DNA of 27,046 bases from an uncultured Caldilinea sp. (lineage in GTDB: Bacteria; Chloroflexota; Anaerolineae; Caldilineales; Caldilineaceae). The stretch is from assembly GCA_937928035.1 (NCBI GenBank), contig CALFWA010000328.1, forward strand, positions 1 to 27,046, written 5' to 3'. The position numbers and the translations under genes are program-made. The notes under the pieces were generated by a model that was not told the origin of the DNA, did no database searches, and worked only from the letters and a program-made list of their open reading frames with translations. Shown here one piece after another: positions 1 to 17,495 of this stretch; the first letter of the stretch is position 1, and the number at the start of each line of letters is the position of its first letter.

Positions 1-1
1 A

Positions 2-115
2 CACTGTGCGCATGATGTCGCCAAAGCGTCTGATCAACTTTTCACCACGCGCCAGGTTGTGCAGGAAGGCTTCCGGATGAGAGCCATCTGGGACTTTATG
101 CGCGGCGCGAGCTGA
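2..115 (+). CDS. C-terminal end of an unidentified protein (5' truncated)
   Basis: An open frame enters from the left edge and ends at TGA 113-115, giving 37 visible residues that finish ...DFMRGAS. It is followed 25 bases later by a strong intrinsic terminator in the same orientation, as expected for the end of a real gene. The visible tail is amphipathic, with alternating Arg and aromatic residues, and I do not recognise the family. It does not resemble the C-terminus of ArgJ, which would be a natural neighbour of argC. Confidence 0.5.
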   Translation, partial: HCAHDVAKASDQLFTTRQVVQEGFRMRAIWDFMRGAS

Positions 116-133
116 TGGGGACGCTCGGACTTG

Positions 134-181
<48 letters not shown>

Positions 182-221
182 ACATCGGCTCAGAGTTGAA
201 TGTTCCTGCGAGAGGCGAGAG

Positions 222-1253
<1,032 letters not shown>

Positions 1254-1285
1254 GCGGCATCCTTTTGTGAATTAAAACAGGGTGA

Positions 1286-2077
<792 letters not shown>

Positions 2078-2177
2078 AGTTCTCCCCGCCGAAGTGCAGG
2101 GGCGCAGAGATTTGAATCCATGGATACTCTGTATCTTTGCGGTGCATTCTTCTACAGAAATCCAACGAGGAGGGGGC

Positions 2178-3404
<1,227 letters not shown>

Positions 3405-3488
3405 CACACTCAGAATGCACGTGAATGGATGACGATCGTCGTCTTTGGGGAACGTTGTGGTTAGGCAATGTGGATAGAGGAAAAAGGA

Positions 3489-4081
<593 letters not shown>

Positions 4082-4088
<7 letters not shown>

Positions 4089-4812
4089 GGCGGGCGGGCC
4101 GGCCCGTTGTACTGACAGCGTCCGGTGCGCGGGGAGTTGTAGCGCAGGCGGGGACCGCCGTAAAGCGTGCAACTGTGCGTCTTGGCGTGGGCCGCGCACA
4201 GGTAGCAGGCCGGCTCCCCGCGCTCGTAGTAACATTGCATGCAGATGTGCGTCGCCGGCTCTCCGCATTCGACGCATCCAAAAGCGGGTAATTGGTTGCG
4301 CGCCATCAACATCACCGGTTTGGCGGAAAGCGGCTTGCCCGTGCGCTCGGCGACGACTTCGATTTTTAGTTCGGTGGGGGAGCCGAAATCGTATTCATAT
4401 CTACCTTTCAGGCCGGGGCGCAAGATGTCGCCGAGCCGGGTCGTCAGGCTCTTTTGATCGCCGATGGCGAAGAAGCCGTCGATCAGCTCCTGATAGCAGG
4501 TGCTGCCGAAGACGAAGTGACTCATGTGGCCGCAACAATCGACCCAAATGGCGCGCAGATAGACGTCCAGGTCTCGCAACGTGGCGCTTGCGGGCGTCTC
4601 CAGGTGAAGCCAGTAGCGACCATCGACGGCGTCGCGCACGACGATGTGATAGAGCGGCTGCACCTTGCGTTTGCTTGCCTCCGCCTTTTCGATGGCAGCC
4701 CGGCGCGCGGCGCAGCTCGTCAGGTGTTTGAGCATGGCGGAGGCCGCTGCTTCCTGCTCGCAGAAGGCGCAGACGCCCTTAGAGCCACTTTTTGAAGCAT
4801 GTGCGCGCGCCA

Positions 4813-4813
<1 letters not shown>
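4082..4813 (-). CDS. pRiA4b ORF-3-like protein flanked by two zinc-finger clusters
   Basis: I recognise the central fold (about residues 52-165) as the plasmid pRiA4b ORF-3/IS1096 TnpR-like family (PF07929): YHIVVRD, LRDLDVYLRAIWVDCCGHMSHF and a YEYDFGSPTEL strand pair. Its biochemical role is not established. The N-terminus has a C15-x2-C18-x11-H30-x3-C34 zinc-finger pattern. The C-terminus has a Cys/His-rich module (C180, C183, C191, C194, C203, C206, H213, C215) reminiscent of a B-box or MYND-like binuclear zinc site. The ATG at 4813 overlaps the upstream gene's stop as TGATG, which implies translational coupling. An in-frame TTG at 4816 is the alternative. The 3' end overlaps the convergent GNAT gene by 7 bases. 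Confidence 0.8.
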
Positions 4814-5364
<551 letters not shown>

Positions 5365-5410
5365 TCGGCATGGAGTCCTTTCTCATTTGATTGTGATAAT
5401 GAACGTACAG

Positions 5411-5893
5411 CTAGGCTGCCAGCTCCCGTTCGGAGACGACGATGCCGTCGCCATCTGCATACAACATATGACCGGGCTTGAAGGTCACGCCGGCGAAGGT
5501 GACATCGACGTTGACAGCGCCAGCGCTGCGTTTTTCACTGCGTCGTGGATGGGCGGCCAGCGCTTTGACGCCGAGTGGGAGCGTCGCCAGCGTCTGAGCG
5601 TCGCGCACGCAGCCGTTGACGACCACGCCCGCCCAGCCGTTCTGCACCGCCAGTCGCGCCAGCTGGTCGCCGAGCAGGGCGCAGCGCAGCGAACCTCGGC
5701 CATCGATGACCAGCACGCGGCCTAACCCCGGCTGCGAGAGCTGGTCGCGAACAGCGCTGTTGTCTTCGTTGGCGTCGACGGTGACGATCGCACCGTGAAA
5801 TGCAATCATGCCGCCGAAGTCGTGAAAGATCGGCTCGACCACCTGCACCTGATCGGCGTACTGGTCGCAAAGATCGGTGGTTGCGTAGCTCAT
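5411..5893 (-). CDS. RraA-family protein (RNase E regulator-like / HMG aldolase-like)
   Basis: The family contains E. coli RraA, an inhibitor of RNase E, and 4-hydroxy-4-methyl-2-oxoglutarate/oxaloacetate aldolases. The 160-residue length matches RraA (161). The family signature is complete: GDQLARLAVQNGWAGVVVNG, with Arg97 and Asp98 in GCVRD forming the substrate/metal site of the aldolase members, and a final DGDGIVV. The start at 5893 follows AAAGGAC with good spacing; in-frame ATGs further upstream add a Gln-rich tail that is not conserved in the family. Sequence cannot decide between regulator and aldolase, so no symbol is given. It is the likely first gene of the minus-strand trio reaching down to 4082. 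Confidence 0.87.
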   Translation of the reverse strand: MSYATTDLCDQYADQVQVVEPIFHDFGGMIAFHGAIVTVDANEDNSAVRDQLSQPGLGRVLVIDGRGSLRCALLGDQLARLAVQNGWAGVVVNGCVRDAQTLATLPLGVKALAAHPRRSEKRSAGAVNVDVTFAGVTFKPGHMLYADGDGIVVSERELAA

Positions 5894-5996
5894 GTGGAGC
5901 GTCCTTTCTTGCTGTTGTTGATATGGCATCTTATCATTGCTCATACGCGTTTGACCATTTTCCATGTCGGTTTCTTTTCGCATCGGTTTTCATCTT

Positions 5997-6016
5997 TTCA
6001 CACAAAGCGCAGAGGG
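5997..6016. repeat. Copy of the short intergenic CTCTGCG/CTTTGCG-type repeat
   Basis: On the minus strand this reads CCCTCTGCGCTTTGTGTGAA, a degenerate version of the heptad-like CTTTGCG/CTCTGCG unit followed by a GTGAA end. It lies immediately before the ribosome-binding site of the 6021 gene. Related copies are at 8401, 12665, 14658 and 21383. Confidence 0.45.
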
Positions 6017-6020
6017 GGAG

Positions 6021-6566
<546 letters not shown>

Positions 6567-6584
6567 GCATGGGCAAGAGAGCCG

Positions 6585-6627
6585 CCATAAAAAGTAACGG
6601 GTCAGGGCGCCAGCGCCCTGACCCGTT
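6585..6627 (-). terminator. 15-bp perfect hairpin terminator of the hsp20 gene
   Basis: AACGGGTCAGGGCGC (6596-6610) is perfectly complementary to 6613-6627 with only CA between, so the RNA loop will be opened to about four bases. Read on the minus strand the stem is followed by ACTTTTTA, which suits termination of the hsp20 transcript. On the plus side there is no T-run, although the stem may still protect the 3' end of the 6021 gene's mRNA. Confidence 0.8.
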
Positions 6628-6649
6628 AAGCAGAGAAGATTGGCTGCGA

Positions 6650-7090
6650 TTATTTGACTTGCACTTTGATCTGTTTGGGTTTGACAGCCTCGGCCTTGGG
6701 CACGCGCAGCGTCAGCACGCCCTGGCTATAGGTCGCCTCGATCTTTTCGGCGTTCACCGGCACGTTGAAGGTGATGCGTCGCTCAAAGCCGCCGTGGTAG
6801 AGCTCGCGCTTGATGTAGTCGACGCCCTCCAGCAGCGGTTGGAACTTGCCGCGGATCGTTAGGTCATTGTCCGCCAGGACGATCTCGACGTCCTCGGGGT
6901 TGACGCCCGGCACATACGCCTGCACCACGAATGCATCCTGGGTGCTGTAGGCGTCGATCGGCAACCGCAGCATGCGCGTGGATTCGACCGCCTCTCCGGT
7001 CTCCTGCTCCAGCTCGCTCAGGCGGCGGCTCATGGCGTCGGCCATCTCGACAAAGTCGCGAATCATTTGGTTGTAGTTGTTGAAGCGCAT
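6650..7090 (-). CDS. Small heat-shock protein (Hsp20/alpha-crystallin)
   Basis: ATP-independent holdase that binds unfolding proteins in the cytoplasm. The 146 residues comprise an N-terminal arm (1-42), an alpha-crystallin domain (about 43-130) with IDAYSTQDAFVVQAYVPGV, DNDLTIRG, the FERRITFNVPVN strand and the GVLTLRVPK signature (124-132), and a C-terminal IKV (141-143) I-x-V motif that mediates oligomer assembly. The start at 7090 has AAAGGAG upstream at proper spacing; an ATG at 7132 would overlap the leader. It is transcribed alone, with a terminator at 6585-6627. No CIRCE operator is present upstream. Confidence 0.95.
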   Translation of the reverse strand: MRFNNYNQMIRDFVEMADAMSRRLSELEQETGEAVESTRMLRLPIDAYSTQDAFVVQAYVPGVNPEDVEIVLADNDLTIRGKFQPLLEGVDYIKRELYHGGFERRITFNVPVNAEKIEATYSQGVLTLRVPKAEAVKPKQIKVQVK

Positions 7091-7439
7091 GATGCTAACT
7101 CCTTTCTTGCTTTGCAGACTCAAATTATTCAAGCTCGGCAGTGACTGCTGTGCTTCTTTATCTTCTTTGTGATGGCTGCTGCATTTTTCGAATCGTTGCC
7201 TCCACTATAGCGGTTCTATGTTAGAAGCGCGCGTGTGCTTTGTTATCAATAGATTTGTAGATTGTCAGCAAAGCGTTTGCATAGAGACGCCGCTGTGAAT
7301 GAAGTGGACATGCAAGCTGGATCGGCTTGGGTTCGCCGCGAAAATCGTCTATACTGCTCGCTTGGGTGAGGCAAGGAACAGATGCGTGAGTGATAAAAAT
7401 GGATGCGCAAGTAAGCGATAAGAAGGAACGGATGGAATT
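7091..7439. other. Intergenic region between divergent hsp20 and SDR genes
   Basis: No gene is supported here. On the minus strand it holds the hsp20 leader, which contains AAAG-rich spacing (CACAAAGAAGATAAAGAAGC around 7155-7174), and a TATAGT (7209-7204) without a matching -35. A CTGACA/17/TAACAA pair further up (about 7265-7237) is weak. On the plus strand it holds the better promoter at 7327-7355. No inverted repeat of the HrcA type was found. Confidence 0.6.
7327..7355 (+). promoter_or_regulatory. Probable sigma-70-type promoter for the SDR gene
   Basis: TTGGGT (7327-7332), an exact 17-base spacer and TATACT (7350-7355) match the vegetative consensus at 4 of 6 and 5 of 6 positions. Transcription would start near 7362, about 80 bases before the GTG start at 7440. 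Confidence 0.55.
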
Positions 7440-8396
<957 letters not shown>

Positions 8397-8400
8397 AAAC

Positions 8401-8440
8401 TCCCAAAGACGCCAAAGCGGATAAAGCAAATAAAGAAAGA
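8401..8440. repeat. AAAG-rich short repeat, 9-base period
   Basis: Four AAAG units recur every nine bases (AAAGACGCC, AAAGCGGAT, AAAGCAAAT, AAAGAAAGA) between the SDR stop and the ribosome-binding site of the next gene. The complementary strand reads CTTTGGCGTCTTTGGG, which relates it to the CTTTGCG-type copies elsewhere. Confidence 0.45.
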
Positions 8441-8462
8441 CTTGATATAGGAGATATTTTGT

Positions 8463-9161
<699 letters not shown>

Positions 9162-9181
9162 ACACACCGATCGCGCATTCT

Positions 9182-9214
9182 TTGTGAACGACGCAAAATG
9201 GCATAGAATTTGCG
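9182..9214 (+). promoter_or_regulatory. Putative leaderless promoter with overlapping palindromic operator
   Basis: TTGTGA (9182-9187), a 16-base spacer and TAGAAT (9204-9209) form a plausible promoter whose start point would fall at or within a few bases of the ATG at 9218. A palindrome, CGCAAA (9192-9197) with TTTGCG (9209-9214) 11 bases apart, covers the spacer and -10. There is no Shine-Dalgarno before 9218. A metal-responsive repressor site is the natural guess for a metal permease operon, but the half-sites do not match the Zur or Fur consensus I know. Confidence 0.45.
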
Positions 9215-9217
9215 GCT

Positions 9218-10318
<1,101 letters not shown>

Positions 10319-10372
10319 GGTGACGGCGTTTGCAACTTGAGAAGGGTGCAGGCGCGCTGGAGGACTTGCCCG

Positions 10373-11125
10373 ATGGATGTGCTGAATCGCCCGAAATTTC
10401 AAAATGCGCTCAAGGCGCTGGCGCTGTTGGTCATGGCCGTCTTTCTCTATACGCGCCTCGCCAGCGGCGTGCTTTTCTTCTACATCAATCAGCGCTTCAT
10501 AGCTTATACGATCTTCGCCATCGTCGGGTTGGTGGTGGTGGCCCTCAGCTATCGCCCGACCGCGCGTCGAGACGAAGCCGGCGGCGCTCTTCACAGCCAT
10601 CATCGGCTGGGTTGGGTGGGGTTGGCGATCGTGATGGCGCCAGTTGCGCTTGGGCTGTTGGTGCCCCCTCAGCCTCTGGGCGCAGCGGCGATGCAAAATC
10701 GGGAGATCAGCGTCGCCTCGCAGGCGCGTTCCGCCCTGCCGGCGGCTGTACGCGCCGCTGCGCAGAAAGACGCCGTCGATCGCAACCTGCTGGACTGGCT
10801 GCACGCCTTCTCCGCCTCGCCGAATCCGGCTCAAGAGTTCGCAGGCCAGCCGGTGGATGTGATCGGCTTCATTTATCACGACGAGCGCCTGGGTGAAAAC
10901 GAAGTGCTGGTCAACCGCTTCGTCGTCAGCTGCTGCGTGGCCGACGCCAGCGTGGTCTCGATGATCGTGCGTTGGCCCGACGCCGCCTCACTGCCCGACG
11001 ATGCGTGGGTGCAGGTGAAGGGGGTCCTGCAGCCCGGCGAGTTTAACGGAAGGGCGCTGCCGATTGTGGTCGCTCAAGAAGTGATCCCCACTGCGCTGCC
11101 CAATCAGCCGTATCTCTACCGGTGA
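10373..11125 (+). CDS. TIGR03943 family membrane protein (YcgQ-like partner of the permease)
   Basis: 250 residues. The N-terminal half has hydrophobic segments at about 12-30, 43-60 and 80-97, separated by a short HSHH-containing loop (74-77). The C-terminal half (about 135-250) is a soluble extracytoplasmic domain with VDVIGFIYHDERL and the family-typical NRFVVSCCVAD pair Cys187-Cys188, then WVQVKGVL. These proteins always accompany PF03773 permeases and are thought to form one complex with them. The start at 10373 follows GGAGG at nine bases; a longer frame from 10337 has no such signal. Histidines and the CC pair are plausible metal ligands, which is an inference. Confidence 0.85.
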   Translation: MDVLNRPKFQNALKALALLVMAVFLYTRLASGVLFFYINQRFIAYTIFAIVGLVVVALSYRPTARRDEAGGALHSHHRLGWVGLAIVMAPVALGLLVPPQPLGAAAMQNREISVASQARSALPAAVRAAAQKDAVDRNLLDWLHAFSASPNPAQEFAGQPVDVIGFIYHDERLGENEVLVNRFVVSCCVADASVVSMIVRWPDAASLPDDAWVQVKGVLQPGEFNGRALPIVVAQEVIPTALPNQPYLYR

Positions 11126-11161
11126 GATGTTTTGGCCGTTTGAAAATCGCTCGATGGACTC

Positions 11162-12595
11162 TTGATAGAACGCAACCGGGCGTTGCGTGCAATTTTTACG
11201 GTGAATGCTCAATCTCGCATCAGCGCATTTGACCTGACGGTGTTCGGCGTCGTGAGCGCCATCCTTATGACGCTCGGCGTGGTCATCTGGCGCGGGGATC
11301 AGATCGGCCTCCAGGTGGCGGCGGTCGCACCCGCCGACGACAGCACCGGCGTTTCCACGCGCAGCCAGATCCGCATCGCCTTCGATCGGCCTCTGGCCCA
11401 GGACGCTGCGTCGGCGCAGCTGGCGCTCGATCCTCCTGTAGAAACGGAGGCTCGCGTCGACGGCAGTCAACTGATCTTCACGCCGCAAGCGCTCCAACCG
11501 GATACGCTGTACACAGCTCGACTGGAGGCTGGCGTGCGCAGCGCAACCGGGCATGCGCTGCGCACGCCCTATGTCTGGCGCTTCACGACCGGGCGACTCC
11601 AGGCGCTTTTCATCCGCTTCGTCGATGGTAGGGAGCAGCTCTTTGTCGCTCCGGTTCCCGTGGAGGCGGGGGACGTCGATGCGCAGCCCAGGCAGCTTAC
11701 CTCTAGCGAAGGCGGCGTCTGGGATTTCGCCGTCTCCCCTGTGGATGCGCGCATCGCCTTTTCGGCGCTGACGGAGACGGGGGGAAGTCATCTCTGGCTC
11801 ATGGCGCCTGGTGGTCGGCCGACGCTCTTGCTTGACTGCGGCGATGACTTCTGCAGCAGCCCTTCCTGGTCAAACGACGGCGAGCTGCTGCTCTTTTCCC
11901 GTCGCAGCGCCAGTGATTACGCCGCCGCTGCCGTGAGTCCGCCCAGGCTCTCCATCATGCATGTGGCCAGCGGCGAGCGGGCGCCGGTCTTTCGCGACAG
12001 CCAGAAACTCGGCTTTGAAGCGCGTTGGTCTTCCGATAATCGCTGGATCACCTATCTTTCGCCGGATTTCATCGGCATCGGCGTCTATAACCTCGAGAGC
12101 GGGGAAGAGCGCTTCTATCCGACGCAGGCGGGCGAGGCGGCGCCCTGGCAGCCGGGGCGGATGCGTTTCGCCATGAATCAGGAGCGCATGCTCGGCGACC
12201 GCAGCGCCATTCATCTCTTTCTGGTCGATCCCATCGCCGACGAACGCATCAACCTGAGCGGCGAGGATGCCATGGTCGAAGACGGCGCGCCAGCGTGGTC
12301 GCCCGACGGGGAGTGGCTGGCCTTTCGACGCAACATCACCGAAGGCCCCAACGCCACGCTCACCAAGCAGCTCTGGCTCATGCGCAGCGATGGGAGCGAA
12401 GCTCGCCCTCTGACGATGGATCCGGACATCGATCACGGCCCGCCGACATGGTCGCCGGATGGACGATATTTGCTCTTCCACAAGTTTCCGATCAAAGGGC
12501 CGGACATTGTGATTTCGGTGTGGGTGATGGAAGTCGCCAGCGGGAAGCAATGGCAGGTCGTCTCCCCAGGACAATTCCCTCTGTGGCTCCCTTGA
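11162..12595 (+). CDS. Membrane-anchored Ig-like (Big_5) and PD40/TolB-type beta-propeller protein
   Basis: 477 residues if started at TTG 11162; the start is uncertain, since an in-frame stop lies at 11141 and no ATG precedes the membrane segment. A single transmembrane helix (about 22-44) anchors it with the bulk outside. Residues about 50-140 form a Big_5-type Ig-like domain ending in YVWRFTTGR. Residues 145-477 contain WD40-like/PD40 repeats recognisable by WSxDG/WSPDG cores, for example SWSNDGELLLFSRR, APAWSPDGEWLAFRRN and PTWSPDGRYLLFH. Such propellers usually bind protein or peptidoglycan partners. It begins 36 bases after the TIGR03943 gene and may be co-transcribed with the permease pair, which would suggest an accessory envelope role. 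Confidence 0.8.
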   Translation: MIERNRALRAIFTVNAQSRISAFDLTVFGVVSAILMTLGVVIWRGDQIGLQVAAVAPADDSTGVSTRSQIRIAFDRPLAQDAASAQLALDPPVETEARVDGSQLIFTPQALQPDTLYTARLEAGVRSATGHALRTPYVWRFTTGRLQALFIRFVDGREQLFVAPVPVEAGDVDAQPRQLTSSEGGVWDFAVSPVDARIAFSALTETGGSHLWLMAPGGRPTLLLDCGDDFCSSPSWSNDGELLLFSRRSASDYAAAAVSPPRLSIMHVASGERAPVFRDSQKLGFEARWSSDNRWITYLSPDFIGIGVYNLESGEERFYPTQAGEAAPWQPGRMRFAMNQERMLGDRSAIHLFLVDPIADERINLSGEDAMVEDGAPAWSPDGEWLAFRRNITEGPNATLTKQLWLMRSDGSEARPLTMDPDIDHGPPTWSPDGRYLLFHKFPIKGPDIVISVWVMEVASGKQWQVVSPGQFPLWLP

Positions 12596-12664
12596 CGAGG
12601 GGCTTCCTGTTCAAAACGCACCAGCGATGCGCAATGAGAAGCGGTGCGCAGGAGTCCTAGATGC

Positions 12665-12685
12665 ACTGCGTCTCACCGATGAAAC
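12665..12685. repeat. Copy of the short intergenic CTGCGTCTC..GATGAAAC repeat
   Basis: CTGCGTCTCACCGATGAAAC closely matches the CTTGCGCCTCGGCGATGAAAC part of the copy at 21383-21414. It lies in the gap after the PD40 gene. Confidence 0.45.
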
Positions 12686-12755
12686 ACCCTGAAAGAGGGC
12701 AAACTCATTATGGTATAGAGAACGCGTCGTATTCGGTGTGATTTTCATCTTCTGA

Positions 12756-12761
12756 TATAAT
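12756..12761 (+). promoter_or_regulatory. Consensus -10 box (TATAAT) for the 12873 gene
   Basis: A perfect TATAAT preceded by a poor -35 (TTCGGT at 12732-12737, 18 bases upstream). A transcript starting near 12768 would begin almost directly with the 12776-12810 hairpin. Confidence 0.5.
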
Positions 12762-12775
12762 GATAGTTCTGGGCG

Positions 12776-12810
12776 ACCGCCCATGCGATGAGCCGCTTCG
12801 CATGGGCGGT
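12776..12810 (+). other. 13-bp perfect stem-loop in the 5' leader of the 12873 gene
   Basis: ACCGCCCATGCGA (12776-12788) pairs perfectly with 12798-12810 around a nine-base loop. No T-run follows (ATTCTTGG), so it is not a classical terminator. Placed at the expected 5' end of the transcript, it could stabilise the mRNA or bind a regulator. Confidence 0.6.
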
Positions 12811-12872
12811 ATTCTTGGCGGATGGGATCGGCGGGCAAGGCGACAGAGCCGATTCATAGAGGTGCAAAGGCA

Positions 12873-13847
12873 ATGAATCCACCACAACTTAGCGCTCCAG
12901 GGCCAGAGCCGCCGACATCGTACCCGACGCAACGCGTCGCCTCGGGCCAGCCTTTTTGGCGACGATTGCTGGCAAGCTGGCGAACGGTGCAGTTGCCCGC
13001 CGCCCAGGTGATGACTTCGGGCTTGTTGAATGCGCAGTTCTGGTCGGAAAACTCTTTCTGGAGGCCGGCGGCGTTTTGGGCAGGCGTCGCCGGCGCCCTT
13101 TCGGCGGGTGCAATGCAAAACACGAGCGACTGGCGGACGCTGGCATTGGCGCTTTTGCTGGTCGACGTGCTTTGGGGAAGCATCTGGCGTCTGGCCGGTG
13201 GACGGCGACAATTGTTGCCGTTGCATCCTGGGGTTTTGCCGCGCAGCCCCATCTGGTTGCCTTATTTGCAGCCGGGGTCGCCGGCTGCGCGCATTTTTTC
13301 CGGCGATCACGGCGATGTATGGTCGCTCGCTTTTCATGTGGCGCTGCCGACCGTGCTGCTCGCCACACTGGCGGCGGCGGTGCTCGGGGTGGAGGCGCTT
13401 CTGTTGACTGCAGCGGTGGCGTTTCTGGCCATTCTAGGATGGATCGCCCGCCACGCGCTGCAAGGAATTCCGCTGCTTCTGACCGCGCTGATCGCCATCG
13501 GGCTGCCCTGGTTGCTGGTGATGCAGCAGGTGACGCCGCAGGAGTCCGGAGGCGGCTGGTCGTCGTTGGTTCTGGTGGCGTGTTGGGTCTTGCATTATTG
13601 GGGCGAAATGCGCATGCTGGCAAACAGCCGGGATGTTCTCGCCATGGCGTTGTTGGCGACGGCGGAGATCGGCGTCTGTGCTTTGTTAATTCTGATGCGG
13701 GCGCCGCTGTGGCTGGCGATCATTGTCTTGTTGTTTTTGCCGACATGGTTGATGGCGGCGCAGGGCGCTCCGGTGGATCGACGGATGCAGCCGCTCTGGC
13801 TGATCGCCCTGTTGCTCAGCGCATTGGCGCTTGGACAGCCCCTTTGA
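12873..13847 (+). CDS. Polytopic membrane protein of unknown function
   Basis: I do not recognise this family. The 324 residues start with a Pro-rich, probably cytoplasmic tail (1-60) and then show eight or nine hydrophobic segments, at about 66-80, 88-105, 153-173, 174-192, 198-217, 229-243, 254-274, 277-295 and 306-320. The loop 108-150 is Pro- and Arg-rich. No catalytic motif stands out. The start at 12873 has AGAGGTG eight bases upstream; the open frame extends to 12822 without a ribosome-binding site. It is 18 bases from the HD-domain gene, so the two are probably one transcript. Confidence 0.75.
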   Translation: MNPPQLSAPGPEPPTSYPTQRVASGQPFWRRLLASWRTVQLPAAQVMTSGLLNAQFWSENSFWRPAAFWAGVAGALSAGAMQNTSDWRTLALALLLVDVLWGSIWRLAGGRRQLLPLHPGVLPRSPIWLPYLQPGSPAARIFSGDHGDVWSLAFHVALPTVLLATLAAAVLGVEALLLTAAVAFLAILGWIARHALQGIPLLLTALIAIGLPWLLVMQQVTPQESGGGWSSLVLVACWVLHYWGEMRMLANSRDVLAMALLATAEIGVCALLILMRAPLWLAIIVLLFLPTWLMAAQGAPVDRRMQPLWLIALLLSALALGQPL

Positions 13848-13865
13848 ACTGTTGAAGAGGAATCG

Positions 13866-14627
13866 ATGTCAAACGAAGTAAAAAACAAATATCCATCCGA
13901 CGGATCGGGCGTCAATCAGAGCGAGCCGATCAAGATGGACGCGGCACTCACGTCGAACGGCTATCGTCTGGTCACCGTGGACGATCTAAAACGCGACGCC
14001 GAGGTCACGGCCATTTTGCAGGCGGCGAACGCCACCATGAAGCAACTCGGCTACACCGAACATGGACAACGACACGCCGGGCTGGTGGGCAACATCGCAC
14101 AAAACGTGCTCGAACACCTGGGATATGACCAGCGCACCTATCAACTGGCCAACATTGCAGGCTACCTTCATGACATCGGCAACGTTATTCACCGACAGCA
14201 TCACGCCATGAGCGGCGCGCTAATGGCGTGGGAGATCCTAAAGCGCATGAACATGGCGCCTCAGGAGTGTGCGCTGATCATGAACGCCATCGGCAATCAC
14301 GAGGAAGAACGCGGCACCGCCACCAACGCCGTCAGCGCCGCCGTGATCATCGCCGACAAGGCGGATGTCCACCGCAGCCGCGTCCAAAACCCGCGCATGG
14401 AAGATTTCGACATCCACGACCGGGTCAACTACGCAGCCAAACGCAGCTTCGTGCGCGTGCGTCCAGAGGAAAAGATCATTGCGCTGGAGCTGGAGATCGA
14501 CACTTACTACGCCGCCGTGATCGAGTACTTTGAAATTTTTCTGAGCCGGATGACGATGATGCGCCAGGCATGCGAGTTTTTGGGCTGCAAATACCAGCTG
14601 ATCATCAATGACACCCAATTCGCCTAG
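13866..14627 (+). CDS. HD-domain metal-dependent phosphohydrolase
   Basis: Cytoplasmic 253-residue HD-superfamily protein. The metal-ligand set is readable in order: His66/His70 in EHGQRHAG, His102-Asp103 in YLHDIGN, His112/His113 in QHHAMSG, His145 in IGNHEE, and Asp164 in IADKADVHRSRV. The substrate is probably a phosphomonoester or cyclic/modified nucleotide, but the sequence does not show which. The N-terminal 40 residues are poorly structured. The Shine-Dalgarno AGAGGA lies four bases before ATG 13866. The spacing to the upstream membrane gene suggests the two work together. Confidence 0.85.
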   Translation: MSNEVKNKYPSDGSGVNQSEPIKMDAALTSNGYRLVTVDDLKRDAEVTAILQAANATMKQLGYTEHGQRHAGLVGNIAQNVLEHLGYDQRTYQLANIAGYLHDIGNVIHRQHHAMSGALMAWEILKRMNMAPQECALIMNAIGNHEEERGTATNAVSAAVIIADKADVHRSRVQNPRMEDFDIHDRVNYAAKRSFVRVRPEEKIIALELEIDTYYAAVIEYFEIFLSRMTMMRQACEFLGCKYQLIINDTQFA

Positions 14628-14657
14628 ATGAGTCGAGCGCAATTTTTCCTCCATTAG

Positions 14658-14677
14658 GTTGCAAAGACGCAGAGAAG
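14658..14677. repeat. Copy of the short intergenic repeat (GCAAAGACGCAGAG)
   Basis: TTGCAAAGACGCAGAGAAGC (minus strand GCTTCTCTGCGTCTTTGCAA) is the cleanest copy of the CTCTGCG-TCTTTGCA unit in the window. It lies in the 166-base gap between the HD and FAH genes, where no gene is visible. Confidence 0.5.
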
Positions 14678-14793
14678 CACCGCGGATGCGTTTCCTTCTT
14701 TGGGTTTTGGGGTTCTAGTTATTGAGGAAAGCCCGATTGCGGCTGAGCCCATCGGGAAAATTTTGTCCTTCACCGATCTAGAGGAATTAGGCC

Positions 14794-15618
<825 letters not shown>

Positions 15619-15663
15619 CGAAACAAACATGAAATTGAGCATCGAAAAAGGATCGTTTGCATC

Positions 15664-16602
<939 letters not shown>

Positions 16603-16609
16603 GGGGTAT

Positions 16610-17392
<783 letters not shown>

Positions 17393-17416
17393 GACGCCGA
17401 AACGCATCAAGGCGTC
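17393..17416 (+). other. Small inverted repeat between cdaA and cdaR
   Basis: GACGCC (17393-17398) and GGCGTC (17411-17416) can form a 6-bp stem with a 12-base loop directly after the cdaA stop. No T-run follows. It may only mark an mRNA processing or stability site in the 103-base gap. Confidence 0.3.
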
Positions 17417-17495
17417 GATATGAACGAGCGGACGCCTTCCCTTGGCTCTGACAGGCTGGAGACCCAGCGCTTGCAGAGAAACAGGTGCGCAGAAA

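Noticed and set aside
195..221. ARG box (ArgR operator) before argC
   Set aside because: Only one half-site-like TTGAAT is present, with no matching inverted half and no clear promoter.
7091..7330. CIRCE (HrcA) operator upstream of hsp20
   Set aside because: No TTAGCACTC-N9-GAGTGCTAA-like inverted repeat on either strand.
8397..8462. Possible preQ1 riboswitch before the VUT transporter
   Set aside because: Looked for because of the queuosine link; the 66-base leader is AAAG-rich repeat without the conserved preQ1 aptamer elements.
9192..9214. Zur or Fur box at the permease promoter
   Set aside because: The palindrome CGCAAA-N11-TTTGCG does not fit the AT-rich Zur or Fur consensus, so it is reported only as an unassigned operator.
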